NCBI GenBank assembly: GCA_035656095.1
Contig: DASRTE010000103.1
Span: 1 to 27,718 of the forward strand
Reading direction: 5' to 3'
From: DASRTE01 sp035656095
GTDB taxonomy: Bacteria > Actinomycetota > Actinomycetes > Jiangellales > Jiangellaceae
DNA length: 27,718 bases
This document shows, in pieces, positions 1 to 6,966 of this stretch. Position numbers and translations under genes: made by a program. Under the pieces are notes generated by a model. The model worked only from the letters and a program-made list of their open reading frames with translations. It did no database searches and was not told the DNA's origin. Every line of letters starts with the position of its first letter. Positions within the stretch are counted from its first letter, which is position 1.

Positions 1-113
1 ACGTGATCACCGTGACAGCCGACGCGTTCTCACAGATCGACGAGATCCGCAAGGACAACAACTCGGCGACGGCCCACGTCGCGGTTCTCGGCACCCGCGT
101 CGAGCTGGTATAG
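1..113 (+). CDS. C-terminal end of an unrecognised protein (partial)
   Basis: Reading in the frame of position 3, 36 codons run open from the window edge to a TAG at 111-113. Almost all codons end in G or C, as in the real genes around it, so this is probably the tail of a gene that begins before the window. The visible residues start VITVTADAFSQID and end GTRVELV; I recognise no family from this piece. It converges on the permease gene on the other strand, whose stop codon lies 13 bp away. No function is proposed. Confidence 0.5.
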   Translation, partial: VITVTADAFSQIDEIRKDNNSATAHVAVLGTRVELV

Positions 114-126
114 CCGGAGCGCTGCA

Positions 127-1140
127 TCAGGCACGTTCGGCTTGAAGGATCTCGGCCACGGGGAAGCGGCCGCCGAGCCGGGCGGGAATAGCGGTGAGCG
201 CCGCCACCACGAGCACGGTCCCGGCCACCAGGGTGAGCAGCTGCCAGAGCGGCGGAAGCGTGGCTCTGACGCTGTCGCCGCCGGTGATCGCGTTGATGGC
301 GTGGAACAGTACGAAGCCTCCCGGGAACGCGCCCAGGATGGCGCCGGCGAGCGCGGGGAGTACTTGCGCGGCCGCCAGCGCCGCACTCACTTCACGAGGG
401 GTGGCGCCGAGGGCGCGCGCCAGCGCGGAGGAATGCCGGTTGTCGAGCACCGTCGCCCAGGTGATGACGATGGCGTTGACCGCCGCCAGGGAGAGCAGTA
501 TGACCATCACGACAAGGAGCACCTGGCTCAGCAGCTCGGCCTGAGCATCGTCCATTCCCCCGGCGACTGGTTGGGTAGTGAGGAAGGCGTTGATTACCAG
601 GGCGACGAAGATCCCGCTGACCGTGATCGCGATACTGGCCACACTCAGCACGACGCGGCGCGGCCGGCGGGCGGCGACCCGCAAGGCGAGAAGCAGCGGG
701 ACGGGCAGTCGTGCCGAGATCGCGATCAGCCAACCTGTGCGGCGGGGTGGGCGGGCCGAGTCGGCCAGCGCGTGGACGGTGCTGGTGCTGGCGGCGCGCA
801 CGGCAGGCACGAAGGTCGCGACTGCCGCGACTCCGAGTGCCACGGCGGTCACCAAACCGACCGTGGACATGGTCATCGGCGGCGTGCCCGCGCTGCCGAT
901 GAGACCGGCGCTGGGTTCGGTGAGCAACGGAGCGGTCAGCGATCCGACCGCCAACCCGGCCGCGGCCGCGACGATGGCCACGAGGACATGCTCCGCGAGC
1001 AGTACGGCAGCGACCAGCCTCGGTGTGCCGCCGACCGCCTTGAGGAGTCCGACGCGTCTGGTCTGGTCGGCCATCCGTCCGCCGACCAGCACCGAGACAC
1101 TGGCCACCGCGAGCAGACCAAGCAGCCAGGCGCCAATCAT
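127..1140 (-). pseudogene. 5'-truncated FtsX-family ABC transporter permease
   Basis: The 337-residue product is the C-terminal part of a MacB/FtsX-type ABC permease. It starts inside the first FtsX domain: the first residues, IGAWLLGLLAVASVSVLVGG, are already a membrane segment, followed by the conserved cytoplasmic loop RRVGLLKAVGGTP. A second FtsX domain follows with the matching loop SSALARALGATPREV near residues 238-251. Membrane segments fall roughly at 3-22, 46-66, 93-113, 165-188, 205-228, 256-282 and 298-320. Complete members of this type have about 800 residues, with an extra N-terminal membrane segment and a large extracytoplasmic region; all of that is absent. The frame stays open for some codons upstream of 1140, but permease-like sequence fades near 1190, where the imuA' SOS promoter begins. 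No ATPase partner gene is visible. I infer a remnant left by a rearrangement; a functional half-size permease is less likely. Confidence 0.7.
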
Positions 1141-1187
1141 CAGAAGGATCGGGGCGTCTTCGCCATGGCCCGCTGGCGCACTAGAGC

Positions 1188-1216
1188 TTGACGTATTCGA
1201 ACACTTGTTCGACAGT
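1188..1216 (+). promoter_or_regulatory. SOS promoter of imuA'-imuB, probably leaderless
   Basis: TTGACG at 1188-1193 is a good -35 element. GACAGT at 1211-1216, 17 bp further on, is a plausible -10, and its expected start site about 7 bp downstream falls on the ATG at 1223. The LexA palindrome fills the spacer, so bound LexA would block RNA polymerase. The assignment rests on motif spacing only. Confidence 0.6.
1197..1212. promoter_or_regulatory. LexA-binding site (SOS box)
   Basis: TCGAACACTTGTTCGA is a perfect match to the actinobacterial/Bacillus-type LexA palindrome CGAAC-N4-GTTCG, with symmetry extended one base on each side. It lies between the -35 and -10 elements of the imuA' promoter, where repressor binding would be effective. 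imuA'-imuB is a known LexA-controlled pair in mycobacteria. Confidence 0.92.
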
Positions 1217-1222
1217 GGAGAT

Positions 1223-1885
1223 ATGACCGTCCCCGCGCTTCGCGACTCTCCGGCCGGGTCCGGGTCTGCGGGCCTCGAGGCCGGGCTGTTGCCGGTGCTG
1301 CCGGCGCTGCGGGGCCTGCTGCCCGGGCTTCACCGGGGGCAGGTGGTGTCGGTCGGCGAAGTCGGGGCACTGGCGACGGCGCTGGTCGCGGGTGCGTCGG
1401 AGGGGGGCGCCTGGTGCGCAGCGGTCGGCCTGCCCGAGTGCGGCGTCCTGGCCGCCGCCGGGTCCGGGGTGAGCCTCGACCGGCTGTTACTGGTCGACGA
1501 GCCGGGCGAGCGCTGGGCCGAGGTGGTGGCCGTCCTGCTGGGCGCGGTCGAGGTGGTGGTGCTGCGTCCGCCCGTCCGGCCCTCGGTGACCGAGGTGCGG
1601 CGGTTGACGGCGTTCGCGCGACGGCACGGTGGCGTGCTGGTGGTCGCCGGAGTGCCGTGGGAGGGCGCGCAGGTGCGGCTGCGGGTGGTCTCGTCGGAGT
1701 GGACAGGCCTGGGCGACGGCCATGGGCACCTTCGCGGCCGGCGGGCGCAGGTGGTCGCCGAGGGCAAGGGCCGCCCTCGGGCGGAGTGGCTCTGGCTGCC
1801 CGGCCCCGGTGGTGAGGTCACGGTCGCCGGTATCACCGCGGTCGACGATCTCGAGCCCACGGTCGAGCTGTCGGTGGCCGGATGA
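1223..1885 (+). CDS. imuA': ImuA' (RecA-fold mutasome accessory protein)
   Basis: This 220-residue protein lies directly behind a LexA box and overlaps imuB, the hallmark arrangement of the SOS mutasome. ImuA' helps ImuB and DnaE2 in damage-induced translesion synthesis in actinobacteria. The fold is RecA-like: LLPGLHRGQVVSVGE (about residues 32-46) matches the RecA strand leading to the P-loop, and the strands LLLVDEP and EVVVLRP follow. The P-loop itself is degenerate: VGEVGALATAL replaces GxxxxGKT, so no lysine is in place for ATP binding. That suits an adaptor rather than a recombinase. The ATG at 1223 is chosen because it sits at the predicted transcription start and just after the SOS box; a GGAG two bases before it is too close for a normal ribosome site. 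The stop overlaps the imuB start by 4 bp (ATGA), implying translational coupling. Confidence 0.88.
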   Translation: MTVPALRDSPAGSGSAGLEAGLLPVLPALRGLLPGLHRGQVVSVGEVGALATALVAGASEGGAWCAAVGLPECGVLAAAGSGVSLDRLLLVDEPGERWAEVVAVLLGAVEVVVLRPPVRPSVTEVRRLTAFARRHGGVLVVAGVPWEGAQVRLRVVSSEWTGLGDGHGHLRGRRAQVVAEGKGRPRAEWLWLPGPGGEVTVAGITAVDDLEPTVELSVAG

Positions 1886-3501
1886 GCAGCGCGCGAACGC
1901 TGGTGGCCTGGTGCCCCGACTGGCCGGTGGTCGCCGTTGGCGCCGACGCCGGAACCCCAGCCGCGGTGGTCTCCGGCGGCCGGGTCGCCGCGTGCACCGC
2001 GGCCGCCCGGAAGGCCGGGGTCCGACGCGGCCAGCGGCTGCGTGACGCCCAGCGCCACTGCCCGGCGCTGGACGTCCACGCCGAGGATCCCCAGGGTGAG
2101 GCCCGCCACTTCGAGCGGGTGGCGGCGGTGGTCGAGTCGTTCTGTCCCCGGGTCGAGGTGGTGCGCCCGGGCTTGTGCGCGGTGCCTGCGCGGGGGCCGT
2201 CGCGCTACTTCGGCGGCGAGCGGGCGATGGCCGACCTGGTCCGCGGCGCGGTGACCGCGCTCGGTGTGGACTGTGCTGTGGGCGTCGCCGACGGCGTGTT
2301 CGCGGCGACCCTGGCCGCGAGGCAGGAGCCGGCCGGAGCGGTGGCCGGGACGGCGGGTGCGGGCACCGGTGTGGTGGTCCCGCCGGGTGCGACGGCCGGT
2401 TTCCTCGCCCCGCACCCGATCTCGACGCTGGGTGTGGCGCAGGTCCGACCCGACACCGCCGCGGCTCGGGCGGAGGTCGATGCGCTGGTCGAGGTGGTGG
2501 GCCTGCTCGTCCGGCTGGGCATCCGCACCCTCGGCGAGTTCGCCGCACTACCCGCCGGAGACGTGCTGACCCGGTTCGGGACTGTCGCCGCAGTGGCACA
2601 TCGGCTCGCCGGCGGGCTCGAGCCCCGTCCGCCGGCGACCCGCCCGCCGGGGGAGGACCTCGCCGCGTCGACGACCCTCGACCCACCGGTCGAACAGTCC
2701 GAGTCCGTGGTGTTCGCGGCCAAGAGCCTGGCCGACCGGTTGCACGCAGACCTCGCCGCCCGGGGCCTGGCCTGCGTCCGGGTCGAGATCGAGGTGGCCA
2801 CCGAGGACGGCCGCCGGCGCTCACGGTTGTGGCGGCACGACGGCCTGCTGTCCTCGCGGGCCGTGGCCGAGCGGGTGCGCTGGCAGCTCGACGCCTGGCG
2901 GATCAGCGAGCCCGGCGACTCCGACGCGCTCGTCGGCGGGGTAGTGCTGCTGCGGCTTGCCCCCGACCAGGTCGTCCCCGACGCCGGTCGCCAGCTCGCC
3001 TTGTGGGGGCAGAGCATGGTCGACGACCGGGTCGAGCGCGCGGCCACGCGGGTTCAGACCCTGCTCGGGCACTCGGCCGTGACCAGGCCGGTGCTCGCCG
3101 GTGGTCGCGGGCCCGGCGAGCAGGTGCTGCGCGTCCCGTGGGGCGACCGGATCGAGCCGCGCCTGCCAGCCGACGGGCCGTGGCCCGGCCGGGTTCCCGA
3201 CCCGGCCCCGGCCGTCGTGCCCCCGTCGCCACTCCCGGCCGTGGTGACCGACGCGCGCGGGCGGGTGGTCTCGGTCAGCGGGCGCAGCGAGGTCTCGTCG
3301 CCCCCGGCCTGGATCGCGGTGGCGGGCGGTTCACCGGTGGCCGTGACCGGCTGGACCGGTCCGTGGCCGACGCTCGAGCACTGGTGGGACACCGTCCTGG
3401 CCCGGCGGCGGGCCCGCTTCCAGATGGCCACCGCCGACGGGCGGGCCTGGCTCCTGCTCGTCGACCGGGGCCGCTGGCTGGTCGAGGCCGCCTACGACTG
3501 A
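1882..3501 (+). CDS. imuB: ImuB (inactive Y-family polymerase-like mutasome hub)
   Basis: The 539-residue product is a Y-family DNA polymerase homologue of the ImuB type. It scaffolds the SOS mutasome by bringing DnaE2 to the sliding clamp. Y-family landmarks are present: the N-terminal palm strand (LVAWCPDWPVVAVG, residues 7-20), the finger-like region AARKAGVRRGQRLRDAQRHCP, helix-hairpin-helix sequence LVRLGIRTLGEFAALP, and a little-finger region. The catalytic carboxylates of active family members are missing: the HvDmDaFfa segment is replaced by AWCPDWPVV, and the SIDEa segment by uncharged residues before GPSRYFGG. A clamp-binding motif QLALWG sits at residues 371-376, very like the QLPLWG reported for M. 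tuberculosis ImuB. The start overlaps imuA' by 4 bp, so the two are one operon. The C-terminal tail (about 400-539) should mediate protein contacts by analogy with known ImuB. Confidence 0.92.
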   Translation: MSSARTLVAWCPDWPVVAVGADAGTPAAVVSGGRVAACTAAARKAGVRRGQRLRDAQRHCPALDVHAEDPQGEARHFERVAAVVESFCPRVEVVRPGLCAVPARGPSRYFGGERAMADLVRGAVTALGVDCAVGVADGVFAATLAARQEPAGAVAGTAGAGTGVVVPPGATAGFLAPHPISTLGVAQVRPDTAAARAEVDALVEVVGLLVRLGIRTLGEFAALPAGDVLTRFGTVAAVAHRLAGGLEPRPPATRPPGEDLAASTTLDPPVEQSESVVFAAKSLADRLHADLAARGLACVRVEIEVATEDGRRRSRLWRHDGLLSSRAVAERVRWQLDAWRISEPGDSDALVGGVVLLRLAPDQVVPDAGRQLALWGQSMVDDRVERAATRVQTLLGHSAVTRPVLAGGRGPGEQVLRVPWGDRIEPRLPADGPWPGRVPDPAPAVVPPSPLPAVVTDARGRVVSVSGRSEVSSPPAWIAVAGGSPVAVTGWTGPWPTLEHWWDTVLARRRARFQMATADGRAWLLLVDRGRWLVEAAYD

Positions 3502-3553
3502 CGCTTGATCACGGAACGGCATCTAGAGCCGCGTCGTCCGTTGGTGCTGTCGC

Positions 3554-3559
3554 TACAGT
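3554..3559 (+). promoter_or_regulatory. -10 element for the quinone-reductase-like gene
   Basis: TACAGT ends 7 bp before the ATG at 3567, so transcription would begin at or next to the start codon (leaderless). No convincing -35 is seen 17 bp upstream. It is the only promoter-like signal in the 65 bp after imuB. Confidence 0.45.
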
Positions 3560-3566
3560 CCGCTCC

Positions 3567-4541
3567 ATGAAGGCGGCAGTCCACACCAGATACGGCCCAC
3601 CGGAGGTGGTACGGATCTCGGACGTGGACAAGCCGACGGCCAGAGACAACGAGGTGCTCGTCAAGGTTCACGCGACGACGGTGAATCGGACGGACTGCGG
3701 CTACCGGGCTGCCAAGCCCTTCATCCTGCGATTGTTCAGCGGGCTCTTCAGACCAAGGGTGACGGTCCTCGGGAACGAGTTCGCCGGAGAGGTTGAGGCC
3801 GTAGGCAGTGACGTCACGTCGTTCGAGGTGGGCGACAGGGTGTTCGGGTACAACGAGGGCCCGTTCGGTGCTCACGCCGAATACATGACGATTCCCGAAG
3901 ACGGTTTGCTCGCGACCATGCCGGCGAACGTGACCTACGAGCAGGCCGCTCCCGGTACCGAGGGTTCGCACTATGCCCTCTCGTTCATCAGGAGGGCGAA
4001 GATCCGGAGCGGGCAGCACGTCCTCGTCAACGGCGCAACCGGAGCCATCGGCTCGGCGGCGGTCCAGCTGTTGAAGAGTCTCGGTGCTGACGTGACCGCG
4101 ACCTGCGATGCGGAGAACATGGAGCTGGTGCGGGGCTTGGGCGCCGACAGGGTCATCGACCACACGGCCGAGGACTTCACGAAGGACGACCAGACATACG
4201 ACGTGGTCCTCGATGCGGTCGGCAAGAGCTCGTTCGGCCGCTGCAGGCGACTGCTGAGACCCGGCGGGATCTACCTCTCGTCGGAGTTGGGTCCGCTGTC
4301 CCAGAATCCGATCCTGGCACTCATCACTCCGCTCTTCGGTGGCAAGAAGGTCATGTTTCCGATTCCGAAGCAAGACCAGGAGATGGTGAGGTATTTCAAG
4401 GGACTGATCGAGTCCGGAGCGTTCACGCCGCTCATCGACAGACGCTATCCGTTGGACCAGATCGTCGAGGCTTACAGGTACGTCGAGACAGGGCAGAAGA
4501 TCGGGAATGTCGTGATCAGCATCGAGTCCCCGAGCCAGTAG
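3567..4541 (+). CDS. Zinc-free MDR oxidoreductase (NADPH:quinone reductase-like)
   Basis: The 324-residue product belongs to the medium-chain dehydrogenase/reductase superfamily. The N-terminal GroES-like domain opens with KAAVHTRYGPPEVVRI and contains VLGNEFAGEVEAVG (68-80). The nucleotide-binding Rossmann fold has NGATGAIGSAAVQ (155-167) and the C-terminal GKIGNVVI-type ending seen in quinone-reductase-like members. The cysteine cluster of zinc alcohol dehydrogenases is absent, which suits a zinc-independent NAD(P)H-dependent quinone or enone reductase; the substrate cannot be read from sequence. Codon use differs from the neighbours: by my count 13 of 22 arginines use AGA or AGG, which are almost absent from imuB and dnaE2, and many codons end in A or T. 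This suggests recent horizontal acquisition between two mutasome units. The ATG at 3567 is supported by the -10-like TACAGT just upstream; the same frame is open through imuB, but that part is not coding. Confidence 0.85.
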   Translation: MKAAVHTRYGPPEVVRISDVDKPTARDNEVLVKVHATTVNRTDCGYRAAKPFILRLFSGLFRPRVTVLGNEFAGEVEAVGSDVTSFEVGDRVFGYNEGPFGAHAEYMTIPEDGLLATMPANVTYEQAAPGTEGSHYALSFIRRAKIRSGQHVLVNGATGAIGSAAVQLLKSLGADVTATCDAENMELVRGLGADRVIDHTAEDFTKDDQTYDVVLDAVGKSSFGRCRRLLRPGGIYLSSELGPLSQNPILALITPLFGGKKVMFPIPKQDQEMVRYFKGLIESGAFTPLIDRRYPLDQIVEAYRYVETGQKIGNVVISIESPSQ

Positions 4542-4585
4542 AGAAGCTGGATGCGAAGACGTCGATGCCGTCCGGTGGGCTTACG

Positions 4586-4591
4586 TAGGCT
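4586..4591 (+). promoter_or_regulatory. -10 element for the GNAT gene (leaderless)
   Basis: TAGGCT ends 6 bp before the ATG at 4598, which puts the transcript start at the start codon. No ribosome-binding site is seen, consistent with leaderless expression. Confidence 0.45.
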
Positions 4592-4597
4592 GGCCGG

Positions 4598-5122
4598 ATG
4601 TCGACCGGCAACGTGGGCATCGAACTTCGACGCGCAACCCCCGATGACGCCGAGGCCGTCGCCTCGATCTGGCGCGACGGATGGCGCGACGGTCACCTGG
4701 GCAATGTCCCGGACGAGCTCGTGGCGGCTCGGACGCTGGAGTCCTTTTCGTCGCGAGCCGCCCAGCGGGTCGGCGACACCGTGGTCTTCGTCGTCGACGG
4801 CGCAGTCGCGGGCTTCGTCATGGTCGTCGATGACGAGGTGGAACAGGTCTACGTCTCTCGCCGTCATCGTGGGACCGGCGTCGCCGCCGCTCTGCTCGGC
4901 GAGGCCGAGCGTCTCGTGAGGTCGAATGGCCACGAGCGGGCATGGCTGGCCGTTGTGGCCGGGAACGCCCGAGCCCGGCGGTTCTACGAGCGCATGGGTT
5001 GGACCGACGAGGGTGCGTTCGACTATCCCGCGGCGAATGTCGGCAGCACTATTCCGGTCCCATGCCTGCGGTACGTCAAGGGGCTCGACGCAGCCAGTCC
5101 AACGCCGCCTCCGCCAAGCTGA
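4598..5122 (+). CDS. GNAT-family N-acetyltransferase
   Basis: The 174-residue product has a single GNAT fold. It begins with the typical strand IELRRATPDDAEAVASIW (8-25). Motif A, which binds the acetyl-CoA pyrophosphate, is VEQVYVSRRHRGTGVAAALL (81-100) with the R-x-x-G-T-G-V loop. Motif B follows as NARARRFYERMGW (123-135). The short PTPPPPS tail has no evident role. Members transfer an acetyl group from acetyl-CoA to an amine on a small molecule or protein; the acceptor is unknown. It is separated by 56 bp from the upstream oxidoreductase gene and by 225 bp from the SOS-controlled HNH gene, so it is probably its own unit. Its codon use is normal for the window. Confidence 0.85.
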   Translation: MSTGNVGIELRRATPDDAEAVASIWRDGWRDGHLGNVPDELVAARTLESFSSRAAQRVGDTVVFVVDGAVAGFVMVVDDEVEQVYVSRRHRGTGVAAALLGEAERLVRSNGHERAWLAVVAGNARARRFYERMGWTDEGAFDYPAANVGSTIPVPCLRYVKGLDAASPTPPPPS

Positions 5123-5334
5123 CCTACCCAGTCCTGCCGTCGGTGCCCGCGGCAAGGTTGGCTGTGGTGGCGTGCTCCACGGGCCTGGTGACAGCCAACG
5201 TCAGGAGTCGAACGATCTTCGCAGCCTCGACCGATTGGTGTGGGACATCGACTGGTCGCCCACCGTGCGGGTCGACCGAAGCTCGGGTTGTCCACAGTCA
5301 ATGACAGCCGGCCGCAAGTGTCGGGCCTGGCAGG

Positions 5335-5340
5335 TAGACT
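5335..5340 (+). promoter_or_regulatory. -10 element of the HNH-dnaE2-nucS unit
   Basis: TAGACT ends 7 bp before the ATG at 5348, so the transcript probably starts at the start codon. Its last base is the first base of the LexA palindrome. No clear -35 is present 16-18 bp upstream. Confidence 0.55.
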
Positions 5341-5355
5341 CGAACACATGTTCGA
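5340..5355. promoter_or_regulatory. LexA-binding site (SOS box) over the HNH gene start codon
   Basis: TCGAACACATGTTCGA is a perfect palindrome of the LexA class and differs from the imuA' box by one base. The ATG of the HNH gene is at its centre, so the operator covers the predicted transcription start and codons 1 to 3. LexA boxes at 13E12-family genes are known in mycobacteria. It is the only LexA site seen ahead of dnaE2 and nucS. Confidence 0.92.
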
Positions 5356-6946
5356 CAACGAGAGTTCCGAGACCGCCGGCGGCGGAGTGGACTACGCCTT
5401 CCTGGAGCCGTTGGCGCCGGGGGCGGTCGACCCGGTGCGGTTGGCGGCGCTGGTCGACGGGCTCGACGCGGGGGACTGGTTGCTGGATCCGGAGGAGTTC
5501 GCACGGGTCGGCCCGGATCCGGATGTCGATCCAGCCGTCCTGGCAGCCGCATTCGCCGACGACGACGAGGACGCTCATGAACTCGGCGAGCGTGCAGTCG
5601 TGGCCCTGGGCCCGGTGGAGCCGTCGGTGCTGGTGCCCGCACGCGTACCGGGGTTGGAGGACATGCCGCCGGGGCCGGTGCTGGCCGGCGTGCTCGATGG
5701 CGTCGACCCGTCCGGGTTGGGTGCCTACGAGCTGGTGGAGGCGGTTGCCTGCTGGCAGCGGATCGCGTCGTGGGCGGCGGCCAGGCAGGCGGAGGCGGTC
5801 GCCGAGCTGGCCGGCCGGGTCGAGATGCGTCCGATGGCGAGTGGGCGCGAGATCCCGTCGATGACCCCGCAGCGAGTGACCGGGTTGGAGGTGGCGGCCC
5901 GGCTGCGGCTGACCCCGGGTTCGGGTGAGGCGTTGGTGGCGCGGTCCGTGTGCCTGGTGAGGATGCTGCCGGCCACCCGTGCCGCGCTGGCCGAGGGTCG
6001 CATCGACGCCCGACGTGCCGAGGTGGTCGCCGACGAGTTGGGCCGGCACGAGGCTGCGGTCGCGCGGCGGGTCGAGGCAGAGGTTCTCGACCGTGCCGAC
6101 CAGTTGACCGCTCCGCGGTTGCGGCAGGCGCTCAAGCGTGCCCTGCACCGGGCCGCCCCGGTCACCATGGAGCAACGTCGCGACGATGCCGCGGCCGCTC
6201 GACACGTCACGATCACTCCGGCGGCGGACGGCATGGCCTGGCTGGAGGCGTACCTGCCGGCCGAGGACGCCGCCGCGCTGGAGACCGCGATCGAGGCCGC
6301 CGCCGCGGCGATGAAGCGCACCGCGCCCGGCGACCGCCGCACGCTGGCACAGCGCCGTACCGACGCGCTGGCCCAGATGGGCTGGCTCGCGCTGGGCACC
6401 GGGCGGCTGGGCGGCTGCTCCTGCGACCAGGGTCAGCCGTTGGACCGCCGGCACCGCCGCCCGGTCACCGTGCAGGTGACGGTGGCGGTGACCACCCTGC
6501 TCGGTCTGGACGAGCGGCCCGGCCAGCTCGCCGGCTACGGGCCGGTGCCGGCCTCGGTTGCCCGGCGGCTGGCGGCCGAGGGCACCTGGTGCCGGCTGCT
6601 CACCGACCCGGTCTCGGGCACGGTGCTCGACTACGGGCGCACCCGGTACACACCGCCGCCGGACCTGGTCGACCATGTGGTGGCCCGCGACCGGACCTGC
6701 CGCTGGCCCGGCTGCGACCGGCCCGCCGCCGTCGCCGAGATCGACCACACCACGCCCTACCCGGACGGTGCCACGGCCGCCGACGACCTCGGCTCGTTCT
6801 GCAAGAGCCACCACGTCGGCAAGCACCACAGCCGATGGCGGGTCCGCCAACCCGAGCCCGGCCGGTTCGAATGGACCAGCCCCACCGGTCACGTCTACAC
6901 CGTGGAGCCCGAACCAGTCGGCCCGGTCCACGACCCACTCTGCTGA
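5348..6946 (+). CDS. DUF222/13E12-repeat family HNH endonuclease
   Basis: The 532-residue product has the layout of the actinobacterial 13E12 repeat family: a long helical DUF222 region (about 115-400) and a C-terminal zinc-supported HNH nuclease module. The HNH module shows C451-x4-C456, the D466-H467 pair, C485-x2-H488-H489 and K492-H493. In most relatives an Asn precedes the third Cys (NL..LC); here it is Asp480 (DDLGSFC), a change that could affect catalysis. HNH modules cut DNA with one metal ion; the biological role of this family is poorly known, although several mycobacterial members are DNA-damage-inducible. The ATG at 5348 is favoured because a LexA palindrome is centred on it and TAGACT lies at leaderless distance. 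dnaE2 starts only 20 bp after its stop, so the two are probably one SOS-induced transcript. Confidence 0.88.
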   Translation: MFDNESSETAGGGVDYAFLEPLAPGAVDPVRLAALVDGLDAGDWLLDPEEFARVGPDPDVDPAVLAAAFADDDEDAHELGERAVVALGPVEPSVLVPARVPGLEDMPPGPVLAGVLDGVDPSGLGAYELVEAVACWQRIASWAAARQAEAVAELAGRVEMRPMASGREIPSMTPQRVTGLEVAARLRLTPGSGEALVARSVCLVRMLPATRAALAEGRIDARRAEVVADELGRHEAAVARRVEAEVLDRADQLTAPRLRQALKRALHRAAPVTMEQRRDDAAAARHVTITPAADGMAWLEAYLPAEDAAALETAIEAAAAAMKRTAPGDRRTLAQRRTDALAQMGWLALGTGRLGGCSCDQGQPLDRRHRRPVTVQVTVAVTTLLGLDERPGQLAGYGPVPASVARRLAAEGTWCRLLTDPVSGTVLDYGRTRYTPPPDLVDHVVARDRTCRWPGCDRPAAVAEIDHTTPYPDGATAADDLGSFCKSHHVGKHHSRWRVRQPEPGRFEWTSPTGHVYTVEPEPVGPVHDPLC

Positions 6947-6956
6947 GCCAGGCACC

Positions 6957-6960
6957 GGAG
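6957..6960 (+). promoter_or_regulatory. Ribosome-binding site of dnaE2
   Basis: GGAG lies 6 bp before the ATG at 6967 and just after the HNH stop at 6946. A proper ribosome site and no separate -10 in the 20-bp gap support dnaE2 being the second gene of the HNH transcript, and support this ATG as its start. Confidence 0.6.
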
Positions 6961-6966
6961 ACGACC

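Noticed and set aside
142..1191. Long plus-strand frame opposite the permease
   Set aside because: The product is a charged, low-complexity shadow of the permease gene; the minus strand shows membrane segments and FtsX loops.
2175..3566. Long open frame running through imuB into the oxidoreductase gene
   Set aside because: Its sequence before 3567 is Arg/Gly/Pro-rich frame-shifted imuB and shows no family features. The MDR protein starts cleanly at 3567 with its own promoter-like signal.
5950..6966. Long open frame ahead of dnaE2, inside the HNH gene
   Set aside because: It is a shadow of the HNH reading frame; the DnaE2 sequence starts at 6967 after a proper ribosome site.
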